The notes under the pieces are model-generated. The model had not been told where the DNA came from, made no database searches, and worked only from the letters and a program-made list of their open reading frames with translations. Below are positions 1-10,168 of a stretch of DNA of 59,731 nt, one piece after another (positions within the stretch are counted from its first letter, which is position 1; each line of letters begins with the position of its first letter). This DNA comes from Verrucomicrobiaceae bacterium (lineage in GTDB: Bacteria > Verrucomicrobiota > Verrucomicrobiia > Verrucomicrobiales > Verrucomicrobiaceae): contig CANIBP010000041.1 in the NCBI GenBank assembly GCA_947466075.1, positions 1 through 59,731 of the forward strand, given 5' to 3'. The position numbers and the translations under genes are program-made.

Positions 1-1
1 C

Positions 2-118
2 CATAAAGGTCAGGGGTTTATGGAGGTGTTCGAGCGCCAATATGGTGCTGCAAACGGTGCGACACACGCGGCCACGGTGACGAGGCAAGGAGACGGCCCT
101 CAAGGGCAATCAACCTGA
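2..118 (+). CDS. 3' end of an unidentified gene (partial)
   Basis: An open frame enters from the left edge and ends at TGA 116-118. Only about 38 residues are present (including EVFERQYGAANGA), too few to assign a family. It is followed 16 bases later by the next plus-strand gene, so it is probably the upstream member of the same short operon. An internal ATG at 20 could instead start a 32-residue peptide. The assignment as a gene end rests on the frame staying open to the edge and on the tight spacing. Confidence 0.35.
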   Translation, partial: HKGQGFMEVFERQYGAANGATHAATVTRQGDGPQGQST

Positions 119-134
119 ACCCATCCCTCCACCC

Positions 135-491
135 ATGAGCAAGAAAGACCTCATCGAACAACTGCGCCAGCGCCTTGCCAGCAACGACCGCTGGGCCTTG
201 CGCGCCTTGATGCGCATCTACCAGAACCAGACGGCTGATGAGCAATGCCGTGAAACCACCATTGAGCGCAACGGCATCGGGTTCACCGGTCCTGATGCCG
301 AGATAATGACCAGCTTCGCACGCCAGTATCAGCGGCGCGGATGCCTCAGTCCCAAGCAGATGATCATCCTGCGCCGCCGCATGCCGGCCTATGCGCGGCA
401 GATCGTGCAATGCACCGACACCACCCGCCTTGAACACGCCTTTTGCGGCACCTGCTATACGCACACTGCGGATAGACAGTCTGCCGCATGA
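135..491 (+). CDS. Hypothetical protein, mobile-element type (118 aa)
   Basis: This is a small basic protein of unknown function. The centre holds a run of the type IYQNQTADEQ...NGIGFTGPDAEI, and the C-terminal half a basic segment, LSPKQMIILRRRMPAYARQI. I recall this arrangement from small plasmid- and phage-borne genes, but no biochemical role is known to me. No signal peptide or membrane segment is visible. It lies between a partial frame and a 238-residue unknown, all on the plus strand and followed by a DNA-ligase fragment. The context therefore suggests replication or maintenance functions of an accessory element rather than sugar metabolism. Confidence 0.7.
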   Translation: MSKKDLIEQLRQRLASNDRWALRALMRIYQNQTADEQCRETTIERNGIGFTGPDAEIMTSFARQYQRRGCLSPKQMIILRRRMPAYARQIVQCTDTTRLEHAFCGTCYTHTADRQSAA

Positions 492-512
492 ACCCACACC
501 CAACACACCACC

Positions 513-1229
513 ATGCCTAGAACCAAAGCCAAGCCTGAACCTGCCGCCGCCATCCTCACCGAGGTCGCTCCGGTTCCTCCCACCACGCCCGCACCCGCTG
601 TCCTGCGCAAGGTCAGCCTCGCGGGATTTGCTGTGCAAACGCCGACCAGCAAGAGCACGAAATCCTATCCGCTGCTGCCTGATCCCGAGGGTCAGGTGGC
701 TGAATTAGTGACGGCCATCCTCACGCACTCCGCCCAGGCCGAGGCGCTGGAGGGGGCGCTCGAGCTGGAAAAGTCCGAACTCATTGCCATCGCCAAGCCG
801 TTCTACTTTGCGCATCACGCCGGTCAGCACGTTCTGGCCTCCTCCATTGAGGCACGCGCTGCGGATGGCCGCGTGGTGCGCGTTGGGTTCTCCAATTCGT
901 ATCGCGGGGTGAGTGATGAAGCCGCACTGCTGCGACTGGCCGGTGAGCACACCGAGCGGTTCTTCAAGCAGAGCTTCGAGATCAAGATCAAAGGCGATGT
1001 GATCCCCGAAGCTGCTGTGGAGCCGCTGCTGGCAGAGTTGCAGGCGCTCTTTGCCCGTCATGGTGCCACGGCGGCGCTGGTCGCCAAAGCCGTGATCAAG
1101 CCGACCAAGGAGTGGCATAATGCACGCCACACGCTGTTCAACGCCGCACAAAACCAGCAGCTCGACAAGGTGGTGCCGGTGAGCGCGAGCGTGAAGACCA
1201 AGCTCGGGAGGGGTGGTGATGATGAGTGA
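513..1229 (+). CDS. Hypothetical protein, mobile-element type (238 aa)
   Basis: I do not recognise a named family. The first 50 residues are proline- and alanine-rich and look unstructured. The rest is a soluble alpha/beta protein with a helical segment (VAELVTAILTHSAQAEALEGALELEKSELI) and a terminal stretch rich in lysine and acidic residues. There is no signal peptide. It starts 21 bases after the 118-residue gene, and its last 8 bases overlap the likely start of the ligase gene, so the three genes appear co-transcribed. Its company suggests an accessory or plasmid-like module; a role in DNA handling is only inferred from that. Confidence 0.7.
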   Translation: MPRTKAKPEPAAAILTEVAPVPPTTPAPAVLRKVSLAGFAVQTPTSKSTKSYPLLPDPEGQVAELVTAILTHSAQAEALEGALELEKSELIAIAKPFYFAHHAGQHVLASSIEARAADGRVVRVGFSNSYRGVSDEAALLRLAGEHTERFFKQSFEIKIKGDVIPEAAVEPLLAELQALFARHGATAALVAKAVIKPTKEWHNARHTLFNAAQNQQLDKVVPVSASVKTKLGRGGDDE

Positions 1230-2859
1230 TGCTCTCACACTGACGATCTTCGGCGGTGAACGATGCCAAACGACGCGGGCGGCTCTTGAAGGGGCCGCCC
1301 GCAGCATCGAACGCAAACGGTGCAGGCAAGTTGAAGCCACCGCATCTCCCGCGCTGCTCACTTACCCAGCACGTCCGATCCAGGGCGGGCGGTTGGAGCT
1401 GGCTCCACCGAAGCGCGGTCTGTGGTTCGCGGAGCCGAAGTTCAATGGCTGGCGTGCGCTGGTCCACACACCCAGCGGCACGCTGTGGAACCGCCACGGT
1501 GGCAGGTTGACCATCGCGACGGAGTTTGGCAATGCCGGTGGCTCCATTCGCGTAGAGGCCGCCCCAGACGTAGTATTTGTCCGTGTTGGCCGGATTACCG
1601 GCAAAGGCTCCATACGGAAAGAGCAGTTCATCGCCGACGATGAGGCATCCACCGCCGACGGACGAGATGTAGCCGCGATCCCAATCACCGGCCTTGCCCG
1701 TGCCGCCGATGAAGGTCTCGCGATGTCGGCTCCAGTGAAATCCATCGCGACTGAAGGCGAGCTGAAGGTCTGTGCGTTTCGGTTTGCCTTCGGCGGCGCA
1801 CTCATCATTCGTCGGACCGCTCAAAATCTCGAAAAGGCCGAGCATGAGGCTCTCATACGGCGTGGCGTCAATCTTGTAGATCTGCGCCAGCGTGGAGTTG
1901 CCGAGTTCGATGGCGGCGGAGGCTTGTTTCGTGGTTTCTCGGACATCGTCCGATTGCTCGCTCATCCAGTAAACCGGCGGCTTCTCCTTCATCGCCTCAC
2001 CACCTGCGGAAAAGAAATCTTTCGTCTCCCAATAGGCTCGCGCTCGTTCATAGCGACCGTCTGGATGCTGGATGTGAATGCGATGACTGAAGACCCAGAC
2101 CTTGCGGAAGGGGTTGTAGAACATCGTCGTGTTGTCCTTCGAGTGCTTCGTCTGGCCGCGCAGCGTCCAGTGGATGCCATCGGGCGAGGCGAGCAGGAGC
2201 AGGCCTGGGTTGTAGTTGTCCAGCTTCGTGCCCAGGGCACCGCTGCGGCAGAACATCGTGGCCTTGAAGCGCTCGTCGGGCCTCGTGGCCTCGTGATCGA
2301 GCCAAATGGAAGCCGTGTCGCGTCGCCACTCGTCGTGATCGCGCAGCATGACCTTGTTGGTGCCGGGAAAGACATCGAGCACGGGCCGCTCCCACTGCAA
2401 ACCATCGCCACTCACCGCGAGCGCAGTCGAATCATACCAGCCCGACGAATACCAGAGCATGAAGCGCTTCGACTGCGGATCGTAGAAGCAGCCATCGCTG
2501 AACGGCGCGGCCATGGGCGTGCGCGTGATGCCGAGTTCCCACGCTTTGTCCGGCTTGAGCACGGGATTAACGGTGTGCTTCACCGGCTGATGCCACACGC
2601 GTTTCAGATTCGTCTCCGCGATGAGGAAATCATCAACGAACAACTGCCGCCCCACGTCGATGTCGATCACCGCAGGCTTCGTTTTCAAATACGGCGGCTC
2701 CGGTGGATCGCCGGGCTTCGAGAAGGTCTCCAGTGGCGGCTTGCCAGCGTATCCGCCGATCCGCGGCGGCCATTCATCGGGAAGGACGATGCCGTTGGGC
2801 AGCGTCTCGCCGGCATGGGCGAAACCTGACAGCAGGAGAATTTGGAGCAGGTGCTTCAT
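1138..2859 (-). CDS. Secreted glycosyl-hydrolase-like beta-propeller, 3' end replaced
   Basis: The protein begins with a signal peptide (MKHLLQILLLSGFAHA). It then resembles the five-bladed GH32/GH43-like propellers common in Planctomycetota and Verrucomicrobiota, with short blocks such as VDDFLIAE, FYDPQSKRFMLWYS, SPDGIHWTLRG and FSRDGFHWSRHR. Homology appears to run to GIAKLRRDG (codons at about 1510-1536, residue ~450). Real family members continue RRDGF, but here the frame runs on for about 120 residues that are antisense to the ligase and the 238-residue gene. Its ATG overlaps the stop of the upstream esterase by 4 bases (ATGA), so it is the last gene of a coupled operon. Role: probably hydrolysis of an oligosaccharide outside the cytoplasm; substrate unknown. 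Confidence 0.7.
   Translation of the reverse strand: MKHLLQILLLSGFAHAGETLPNGIVLPDEWPPRIGGYAGKPPLETFSKPGDPPEPPYLKTKPAVIDIDVGRQLFVDDFLIAETNLKRVWHQPVKHTVNPVLKPDKAWELGITRTPMAAPFSDGCFYDPQSKRFMLWYSSGWYDSTALAVSGDGLQWERPVLDVFPGTNKVMLRDHDEWRRDTASIWLDHEATRPDERFKATMFCRSGALGTKLDNYNPGLLLLASPDGIHWTLRGQTKHSKDNTTMFYNPFRKVWVFSHRIHIQHPDGRYERARAYWETKDFFSAGGEAMKEKPPVYWMSEQSDDVRETTKQASAAIELGNSTLAQIYKIDATPYESLMLGLFEILSGPTNDECAAEGKPKRTDLQLAFSRDGFHWSRHRETFIGGTGKAGDWDRGYISSVGGGCLIVGDELLFPYGAFAGNPANTDKYYVWGGLYANGATGIAKLRRDGQPATVAVPQRAAGCVDQRTPAIELRLREPQTALRWSQLQPPALDRTCWVSEQRGRCGGFNLPAPFAFDAAGGPFKSRPRRLASFTAEDRQCESITHHHHPSRAWSSRSRSPAPPCRAAGFVRR
1222..1527 (+). pseudogene. ATP-dependent DNA ligase, N-terminal fragment
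   Basis: About 100 residues remain. Near the end is EPKFNGWRALVH, which matches nucleotidyltransferase motif I (K-x-D/N-G-x-R, with the adenylated lysine), and then WNRHGGRLTIATEF, which resembles the next conserved block of ATP-dependent DNA ligases. All later motifs (III to V) are missing. The reading frame continues beyond 1527 but only as antisense of the propeller gene. Start choice: ATG at 1222, with GGGAGGGG 8 bases upstream; ATG 1219 is an alternative. The gene is cut where it meets the minus-strand gene, so it is non-functional here or reflects a chimeric joint. Confidence 0.65.
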
Positions 2860-4100
2860 GACAGCCATTTTTGAAACCAGGCCCAAGCATCCGACTGACG
2901 CTCGGCGTTGAACTCGTGGGGGCGTTCTTCGATGATGCTCTTGAAGTGATCCGGCGCTCCGGCTTTGGCATAGCATTTGGCCAGCTTCGCGTGCGCCGCA
3001 CGAACGCCCTCCGGCTCGAACAGCGCGTCCTGGATGCCGTTGATGACCATCAGCGGCCTCGGCATCGCGAGCGAGGCGATGTCGGGATGATCCATGAGAC
3101 GGTAGATGCCGGGAATGAGCTTCGTGTGGCCTATGGTGCTGCGCACATGCTTGGCGAGCTGATGGGGAAACGAACACATCCAACTGCACACGACCGCCGC
3201 CTTGATGCGATCATCCAGCGCCGACAGATACGCGCTGCGCAGTCCGCCGACGCTGTGGCCCACGCACCCGATGCGCTGCGGGTCCACCTCGGGTCGCGTG
3301 ACGAGGTAATCCACCGTGCGAATGTCATCCCACGCGATGATGCCAGCCCATGTCGTGCCTGCGCTGAGCAACGTGCGGCCCATGAGCTGCTCGCTGGCAC
3401 TGCTGCGCTGATTGAACTTCGTCACCGACTCGCTGCTGATGCTTGCAGGCCGCGTCTTCCACTCCGCCGGATCATCATCGAGCACCATGCGCCGCTCGCC
3501 CCAGAAGAACATGTCGATGCTGATCACCACATAGCCGCGCCGCACCATCTCGGTGCCGACGGCCTTCTTCCCGTAGTAGTCGCGCATCTCGATGAGCGTG
3601 GGATGAACGTCATCGCCCTCCAGTTCACGCTCACGCCCCCACAAGTAGTAGCCGCCATGCGAATGCAGCAGCACCACGGCAGGTGCGGGCTTCGTGAGTC
3701 CCTTCGGGATCAAAACTGTCGCCGGCACGCGAAACACCGGCGTCGTGTTGAATCGAATCTCCTCGCGGATGTAGTCGCCGCAGTCTTTGCGCGAGAGCAC
3801 CTCCGCCTGCGGGTCCACCTTCTCCGGCGTGTAATGCAGCAGCTCCAGCATCTTGCCCCGTGCCTTCGTTTTCCAGGCTGCGAGATCGTGATGCTCGTCG
3901 TTCAAGAACGATAGCGGCACCTCGCCCTGCGGTTTGAGCTTTTGAATGAAGACATCCAGCGACCCCGTGTGCGGCCCCGACTTCGGCGGTGGCGGATTCA
4001 TCGAGTAACGAACTTCGGGTTTCGGCTCAGCGGCGCTCGCCTTCGACGAAACGGCGGCGGCACCAGCGACAGTAGCGATGAATTGACGTCGTGTGTTCAT
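2856..4100 (-). CDS. Exported alpha/beta-hydrolase (acetyl-xylan-esterase / dienelactone-hydrolase type)
   Basis: The N-terminus MNTRRQFIATVAGAAAV has a twin-arginine-like RR motif and a hydrophobic stretch, suggesting Tat export. The fold elements are LLHSHGG (~145-150, oxyanion side), the nucleophile elbow GHSVGG with Ser283, a likely acid Asp358 (NGIQDAL) and His395 (RPHEF). At 414 residues it fits the large Planctomycetota/Verrucomicrobiota esterases related to acetyl xylan esterase. It overlaps the PcRGLX gene upstream and the propeller downstream by ATGA, so it is translationally coupled to both. It probably removes acetyl or other acyl groups from the same pectin-like substrate; the substrate is inferred from the neighbours. 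Confidence 0.85.
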   Translation of the reverse strand: MNTRRQFIATVAGAAAVSSKASAAEPKPEVRYSMNPPPPKSGPHTGSLDVFIQKLKPQGEVPLSFLNDEHHDLAAWKTKARGKMLELLHYTPEKVDPQAEVLSRKDCGDYIREEIRFNTTPVFRVPATVLIPKGLTKPAPAVVLLHSHGGYYLWGRERELEGDDVHPTLIEMRDYYGKKAVGTEMVRRGYVVISIDMFFWGERRMVLDDDPAEWKTRPASISSESVTKFNQRSSASEQLMGRTLLSAGTTWAGIIAWDDIRTVDYLVTRPEVDPQRIGCVGHSVGGLRSAYLSALDDRIKAAVVCSWMCSFPHQLAKHVRSTIGHTKLIPGIYRLMDHPDIASLAMPRPLMVINGIQDALFEPEGVRAAHAKLAKCYAKAGAPDHFKSIIEERPHEFNAERQSDAWAWFQKWLS

Positions 4101-7100
4101 GGCTCGGAGTTTTCGTTTCCTTCAAAGCGCATCATCCACAGTGTCTCCTCATCCTTCTCCAGCTTGCGCTGCGGGAGCTTCGAAAACGGTTTCGGATAGC
4201 GGCCCACTTTGCTGATGCGCAGTTCGTCCACGGCGGCGTCGAGCACGCTGCCGATCAGTGTGATGAACTCGCCCTTCGGTTCGTCGATGGGCCAGGGGAG
4301 TGGGGGAAATTGTTTGTCGGCGTGATCGGCTTCGAGGAAGCGACCGTGGCCGGTGTCGAAGCGTGCCCAGCCGAGAGACGGTTGGCCGTCGAGGTAGAAC
4401 TCGCTGATCCAGCCGCGCTTCGGGTCCGTGGTCCAGCTCACAGCGAGATGATGCCAGCGGGATTGCACGACGGGCGTGACGTTGAGCAACTGCTGCGGCG
4501 GAAAGGGAAATGGAGCGGGTTTGGTCATCGGCGGTGGCTTGATGGTGCAGGTGGCGTCGAAACGGAAGACGTTGCCTGCGCGCGGGTCTTGATCGTCACC
4601 GGCGTAGCGTTTCAGCGTGAGGGGCCAGATGCCGCCGGTGATGACATACTTCTCAGAGGTCTCGGCTCCCATGCCGGTGCTCCAGCGAGGCTGAAACCAG
4701 AACTCCAGCGTGCCTTCGTGGTAGTTGATGTGCTCGAAGATGCCGGAGCTGACTTGTTTGCCGCGTGGGATTTTGAGACTGCGATTGCCGGTGAGCAGCA
4801 GCGCCTTGCCTGCGATGCCTTCGATGTATTCGCCTTCCTGTTTGATGACTTCCGAAGCTTCTCGCGCAGGCATTTGCTCCTGGATGACCTTGGGCACGAA
4901 GTAGAGCTTGGGATCGTGCTGAGCCAACACCGGCGGAATGCCGCCACGGAAGGCGACAAACACCAGTCCGCTGGTTTTGATGGAAGCCATCTGGTCGCTC
5001 GTGGTGCCATGCAACGGCAACCAATCGCCACCTTTGAACGCGGTTCGCTTGCCGCCGATGTCGAGGTTGATGGGCTTGCTGGCATAGATGGCTCCACTTT
5101 TGCCAGCGGGGATCATGAAGTGCCAGAGGGGCGGCTGGTCATGAATGGCTCGCAAGATGATGCCATCTGGCGCTGCGAGCACGAGACGCCTGGCATTGTG
5201 GCCGAAGAGCATCGGCACGTTGGTGAAGCGATACTCGCCTTCCACAGTCTCAGCGCCGAGTTCGAGCTGGGCATAGCCGCCGCCAAAGCCTGGGGCTTCT
5301 TTGGTGAAGTAGTTCGTGTGGCTATCCCAGTGCACCGGGCCGACATCGTAGTCTCGCTGGGAACGGCCGTAGCCAGTGGGTGTCCAGGTGACTTGCATGT
5401 CGTGACCGTGATCAAACCTCAGCTCGAAGTTCAGCGGCTCGTGTCGCTCTTTGGCGAAGTGAATCTCCACGTCGTGGCATTTGGGGCCAGTGTCTGCCTC
5501 GATGAAGTGCGCACGTTTGCCTTCGGTGGCGGCGAGCAGGTCCATGCCATAGAAAGCTGTCTCCAGGAAGTTGAAGGCGTGATTGCCATTCCGATCCGGT
5601 GCGCCGCGAATGGCCGAGACATCACGGCGATTTCCCTGCGCATCGAAATACTCAAAGAGCACGCGATTGAAGCGCTCCTCCATCAACTCGGCATAACGGA
5701 CATCGCCCGTCATGCGCCACGCGAAGTTGGCGAAGTAACCGCTCTGCTCCATGTAGCCAAAATCCGGCACCGGCGGCTCACGCAGCCAGATGGGAAAGGC
5801 TCGCTCCACGAGCATCTTTTGCGTCGTGGCATTGCCCGTGGCTCGCCAGTCCATCAGCGCACCGGCGATCTTGATGTGATACTTCTCCCAAGCTCCGAAG
5901 TAGTCGGGATCGGCCCAACCCGTGGCCGTATCGAGCCGGATCATGCGGGCGCGGATCTTGTCCAATGCTTCGAGATAACGCTTGTCGCCGGTGTGCAGGT
6001 AAAGCGGTGCCGCGAGCAGGAAAGGCTGCGCTCCATCGCTCGATGCGCCGATCTGCGGCAGCGCGTCGAAATCGAACCGCTGCAAAAACGTCTCGCCGCT
6101 GCGCACGATCACCTCCTCGCTCCAGCGGTCGCCCGTGAGGTAGCGATGCAGCAGGAAACCCTCGAGATCGAAGCCTTGATGTCCATTGAGCAAACCGCCG
6201 CCGAAGCGGTCTTCCGTGCCGTTCCAGTAATGCGGATTGTCCTCCGAGCCATTCAAGCCGACACGCGAACCGAGGCTGCGATTTTTGCCCGCCACATGCG
6301 CGAACTTAAAGTCCGCCATGTGCCGATGCAGCGCCGCCGTGTAGTCGAGATACATGCGATCCCCGCTGCGAGCATAAGCCTGCCAGAGCGCTGTCTGCGC
6401 ATGATACATGTGATCGGCATAACGATAGTTTAGCCGCGGCATTTCCTCGCCCGGCAGCTTGTTGCCATCATACGTGTGCATGCCCGCGCCGTAATCGAGG
6501 AAACCGTAGTCACCCCAGCGCCGCTCCGCACCGACGACATACGTCTCCACCGCATCACGCAGGAATTTCTCCAGCTTGCCGAAGCGCTGCGGGTCATACG
6601 GATGGATAAAGCCCAGCGCCTCAGTCTTGCGCATCCACTGCGGGTCCTGCACGCACACCGGCGGCTGCGAGCACAGCGCACCGATCCCCGCGACTTCCTT
6701 CGCGGTGCTCGCATCGAAGAAGTGCAGCCACAGATCATGCGTGCGCGCGGAGCCTTGCGCATTCGTGTCCTTCGCCTGCATAGTCGCGATGCCGCCCGGA
6801 TGCTTCTTCGCCACCCAATCACGGCCCCAATGATCTACCAGCGCCGAGGCCCGATAATCCAGCATCCGCCCGCGCCGCGATGACCACAGATGCGCAACAA
6901 TGGCATCGGGCGTGACCTCGAACTCCTTCGGGAAAAGCTTCGCCGCATTCGGCATGGCGATGAGCGCACCGCCTGCATTTGTTTCAGCGGCGGCGTAGCT
7001 CCCAATCGCCACGGGCTTCTCGGGTGTTCCCACCGCCGTCATCTTGAACTCCACATGCGGCAGCTTCACCTCACGCTCGCTCGTCTTCTGTCCGTGATGC

Positions 7101-7972
7101 CAGTAATCGTTCTGCAACATATAGGCCGACTCTCCGGCGGCCAGCGTGTCAGAAACCAGCGTATCATCCACTCCTTCATCAGCGTCAAACATCACCCGCC
7201 GCTGAGCCGCCTTCACCAACGGCACGTTCACCGCGATGTCAGCGAACTGCGTCTTATTCGTGTCCTCAGTGACGATGAACGAATGCTGCATCTTCACCGT
7301 CGCGCTGCCAGCCAGGAACTCCAGCCGCACCACATACTTCGCCAGCGCCTCGTCCGTCGCCGTCTTCAGCAAACCCTCTCGCCGCACGACGACGAAGTTG
7401 CCGCCCTGATACTCGATCTTGGGCGCATCGCTTTTCAACTCATCCGCCATACGTCCTGCCTGATCCTTCACCGTCAGACACGCACTTCCTCCAGGCGCAA
7501 TCACACTCTGACCAATCATCACCCGGCCCAGCAGCGCACCCTGCTTTGGCAACTCAAACTTCGCAGCGCCCGTGTCGATGAGAATGGCATCAGCCCCATC
7601 CTTCGCGATCACACCCGCCTTCATCGTCGGAGGCACTGCTGTGGCAAAATACGCCACGCCACGTTTCGCCATGAAATGCAGCCCCACCCACTTTAGCGAG
7701 CCATCCGGTTGCCAACGGGCAAGCGGCTCAGCCTCTGCCGCCACGACCTGCCCCGCACCGTCCACGACACTGATTTGCCCCGTCTCCCGCAGTGCTCCCT
7801 TGGGAGACGAGAACCCGCAATACACAGGAAAGGCGACATCAGCCTTCACAGGCCAGTCGATCTGCAACGGAATGCGATTCTGGGCCTGAAGGCTGTGCGC
7901 TGGCAGCAAGGAAAGAGCCAGGGCCAGAAGCGCGAGGCATGATCTGATTTGGGTGGGGATGCTTGTTTTCAT
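4097..7972 (-). CDS. PcRGLX/YetA-like exo-rhamnogalacturonan-lyase family protein with C-terminal LamG
   Basis: The product is 1291 residues with a signal peptide (ALLALALSLLPAHSLQA). The mature N-terminus IPLQIDWPVKADVAFPVYCGF and the block WQPDGSLKWVGLHF are typical of the RIFT-barrel start of the PcRGLX/YetA family, named after a fungal exo-rhamnogalacturonan lyase. A large helical toroid follows. The last ~230 residues form a concanavalin-like LamG domain (GTLEFWFQPRW, WHHLAVSW, YLDGQPS, DELRISKVGRY). ATG 7972 was chosen because it gives a clean signal peptide; an earlier in-frame start adds 12 residues. The gene follows the DapA-type aldolase by 23 bases and overlaps the esterase by 4. 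Expected role: removal of disaccharide units from rhamnogalacturonan-like chains outside the cytoplasm. Confidence 0.85.
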   Translation of the reverse strand: MKTSIPTQIRSCLALLALALSLLPAHSLQAQNRIPLQIDWPVKADVAFPVYCGFSSPKGALRETGQISVVDGAGQVVAAEAEPLARWQPDGSLKWVGLHFMAKRGVAYFATAVPPTMKAGVIAKDGADAILIDTGAAKFELPKQGALLGRVMIGQSVIAPGGSACLTVKDQAGRMADELKSDAPKIEYQGGNFVVVRREGLLKTATDEALAKYVVRLEFLAGSATVKMQHSFIVTEDTNKTQFADIAVNVPLVKAAQRRVMFDADEGVDDTLVSDTLAAGESAYMLQNDYWHHGQKTSEREVKLPHVEFKMTAVGTPEKPVAIGSYAAAETNAGGALIAMPNAAKLFPKEFEVTPDAIVAHLWSSRRGRMLDYRASALVDHWGRDWVAKKHPGGIATMQAKDTNAQGSARTHDLWLHFFDASTAKEVAGIGALCSQPPVCVQDPQWMRKTEALGFIHPYDPQRFGKLEKFLRDAVETYVVGAERRWGDYGFLDYGAGMHTYDGNKLPGEEMPRLNYRYADHMYHAQTALWQAYARSGDRMYLDYTAALHRHMADFKFAHVAGKNRSLGSRVGLNGSEDNPHYWNGTEDRFGGGLLNGHQGFDLEGFLLHRYLTGDRWSEEVIVRSGETFLQRFDFDALPQIGASSDGAQPFLLAAPLYLHTGDKRYLEALDKIRARMIRLDTATGWADPDYFGAWEKYHIKIAGALMDWRATGNATTQKMLVERAFPIWLREPPVPDFGYMEQSGYFANFAWRMTGDVRYAELMEERFNRVLFEYFDAQGNRRDVSAIRGAPDRNGNHAFNFLETAFYGMDLLAATEGKRAHFIEADTGPKCHDVEIHFAKERHEPLNFELRFDHGHDMQVTWTPTGYGRSQRDYDVGPVHWDSHTNYFTKEAPGFGGGYAQLELGAETVEGEYRFTNVPMLFGHNARRLVLAAPDGIILRAIHDQPPLWHFMIPAGKSGAIYASKPINLDIGGKRTAFKGGDWLPLHGTTSDQMASIKTSGLVFVAFRGGIPPVLAQHDPKLYFVPKVIQEQMPAREASEVIKQEGEYIEGIAGKALLLTGNRSLKIPRGKQVSSGIFEHINYHEGTLEFWFQPRWSTGMGAETSEKYVITGGIWPLTLKRYAGDDQDPRAGNVFRFDATCTIKPPPMTKPAPFPFPPQQLLNVTPVVQSRWHHLAVSWTTDPKRGWISEFYLDGQPSLGWARFDTGHGRFLEADHADKQFPPLPWPIDEPKGEFITLIGSVLDAAVDELRISKVGRYPKPFSKLPQRKLEKDEETLWMMRFEGNENSEP

Positions 7973-7995
7973 TGGGTAGTTACGTGTTGCGTTTA

Positions 7996-9046
<1,051 letters not shown>

Positions 9047-9060
<14 letters not shown>

Positions 9061-10075
9061 CGGTGGTCTCGAAGTGGGTGGGCTTGCCAAGGGTCGCTCC
9101 GCCCTGCCGCTGCCACTGCGCGGTGGCCTCGATCATCTCGTCCAACGACACGGTGGGCGAACCGAACAACTCATACGAGCGCGAGGCATCCCAAAGCCAC
9201 GCCGTCTCACCTTCCTTGCCCGTGAAGATCGGCTCGCGCTCCAGTAACTCGCCAAAGCGCTGCGCCAGCCAGCGGATCGACACGCGCTCGATGCCCGTGA
9301 CATTCAGCGCGGGCGGCGGTGTCGCCGTGTGCGCGAGGCATTGAATCGCCCGTGCATTCGCATCGCCCTGCCAGATCACATTCGCCGCGCCCATCGTCAC
9401 ATCCACCGGCAAACCTTGCACCACCTTCGAGGCGACATCACACAGCACGCCGTAGCGAAGGTCGATGGCGTAGCAGAGCCGGAACATCAGCGCGCGCGTG
9501 CCGTGCTGCTTCGCAAAATGCGTGAACACCCGCTCACGTCCGACGCACGAGTGCGCATACTCACCTGGCGGCCCCAGCGGATCGTCTTCCCGCGATCCAG
9601 GGCCACTTGCGGGCGCGAGCGGATAAACACAACCCGTCGAAAACACCACAATGCGCGACTTCGCAAATTGCTCCGCCACGATAGCCGGGGCGAGCGTGTT
9701 CATCACCCAGGTCAACTCCGGCGCCTCGCTGGTGCCAAACTTCTGTCCCGCCATGAAGATGACATTTGGCACCTCCGGAAGCACAGCCACCGCCGCACGA
9801 TCCGTCAGGTCACACGCGATCGTTTCCACACCATGCCGTTGAAGCGACTGCACTACGCTCGCTGAAGAAAATCGCGACACCGCGATCACCTGCCGCTTCT
9901 TCTGCCCAATCTCATCCAAGCCCCGCCGCACCATCCGCGCCAGCGTCGGTCCCATCTTGCCGCCAGCGCCAAGCACCATCACATCGCCGTCCAGCGCGCG
10001 CAGCGTGTCCAGCACACCCTGCGTCGGGCGGCTCAGTTCGTCTTCGAGTGCGTCGATGGTGCGGATGGGTTTCAT
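9047..10075 (-). CDS. NAD-dependent epimerase/dehydratase family protein
   Basis: This is a 342-residue short-chain-type Rossmann protein. The dinucleotide-binding loop is VMVLGAGGKMGP near residue 33, and FSTGCVYP marks the Ser/Thr strand. The catalytic Tyr position reads GEYAHSCVGRERVF, so the usual YxxxK lysine is Cys; the SCVGRE pattern replaces the usual SKxxGE. The protein may bind NAD but act by an altered mechanism. It is the first gene of the minus-strand operon leading to the aldolase (14-base overlap) and the PcRGLX protein, and is divergent from the AraC regulator. A step in converting an unsaturated or keto sugar is plausible, but the substrate is not evident. Confidence 0.8.
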
Positions 10076-10168
10076 GTGGGCGGCAACGCTAAATCTACGT
10101 CGAGTCTGGACTTGATTCTTCGTTCAGGCCATGGACATTGAACCCTGCAAAGCTGTATTATTTCAACC
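10076..10168. promoter_or_regulatory. Divergent promoter region between epimerase operon and AraC gene
   Basis: The 93-base gap separates divergent starts at 10075 and 10169. TATTAT at 10156-10161 ends 7 bases before the AraC ATG, and no Shine-Dalgarno sequence precedes that ATG, so the AraC transcript may be leaderless. No convincing -35 at normal spacing was found. The binding site for AraC is expected here but no clear direct repeat was seen. Confidence 0.4.

Noticed and set aside
1527..2829. Continuation of the ligase frame to 2829
   Set aside because: Beyond about 1527 it is exactly antisense to the propeller gene and loses every ligase motif; treated as read-through of a junction.
4091..6433. 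Long plus-strand open frame opposite the PcRGLX gene
   Set aside because: High GC gives long antisense frames. The minus frame has a signal peptide, family motifs and ATGA couplings; the plus frame has none of these.
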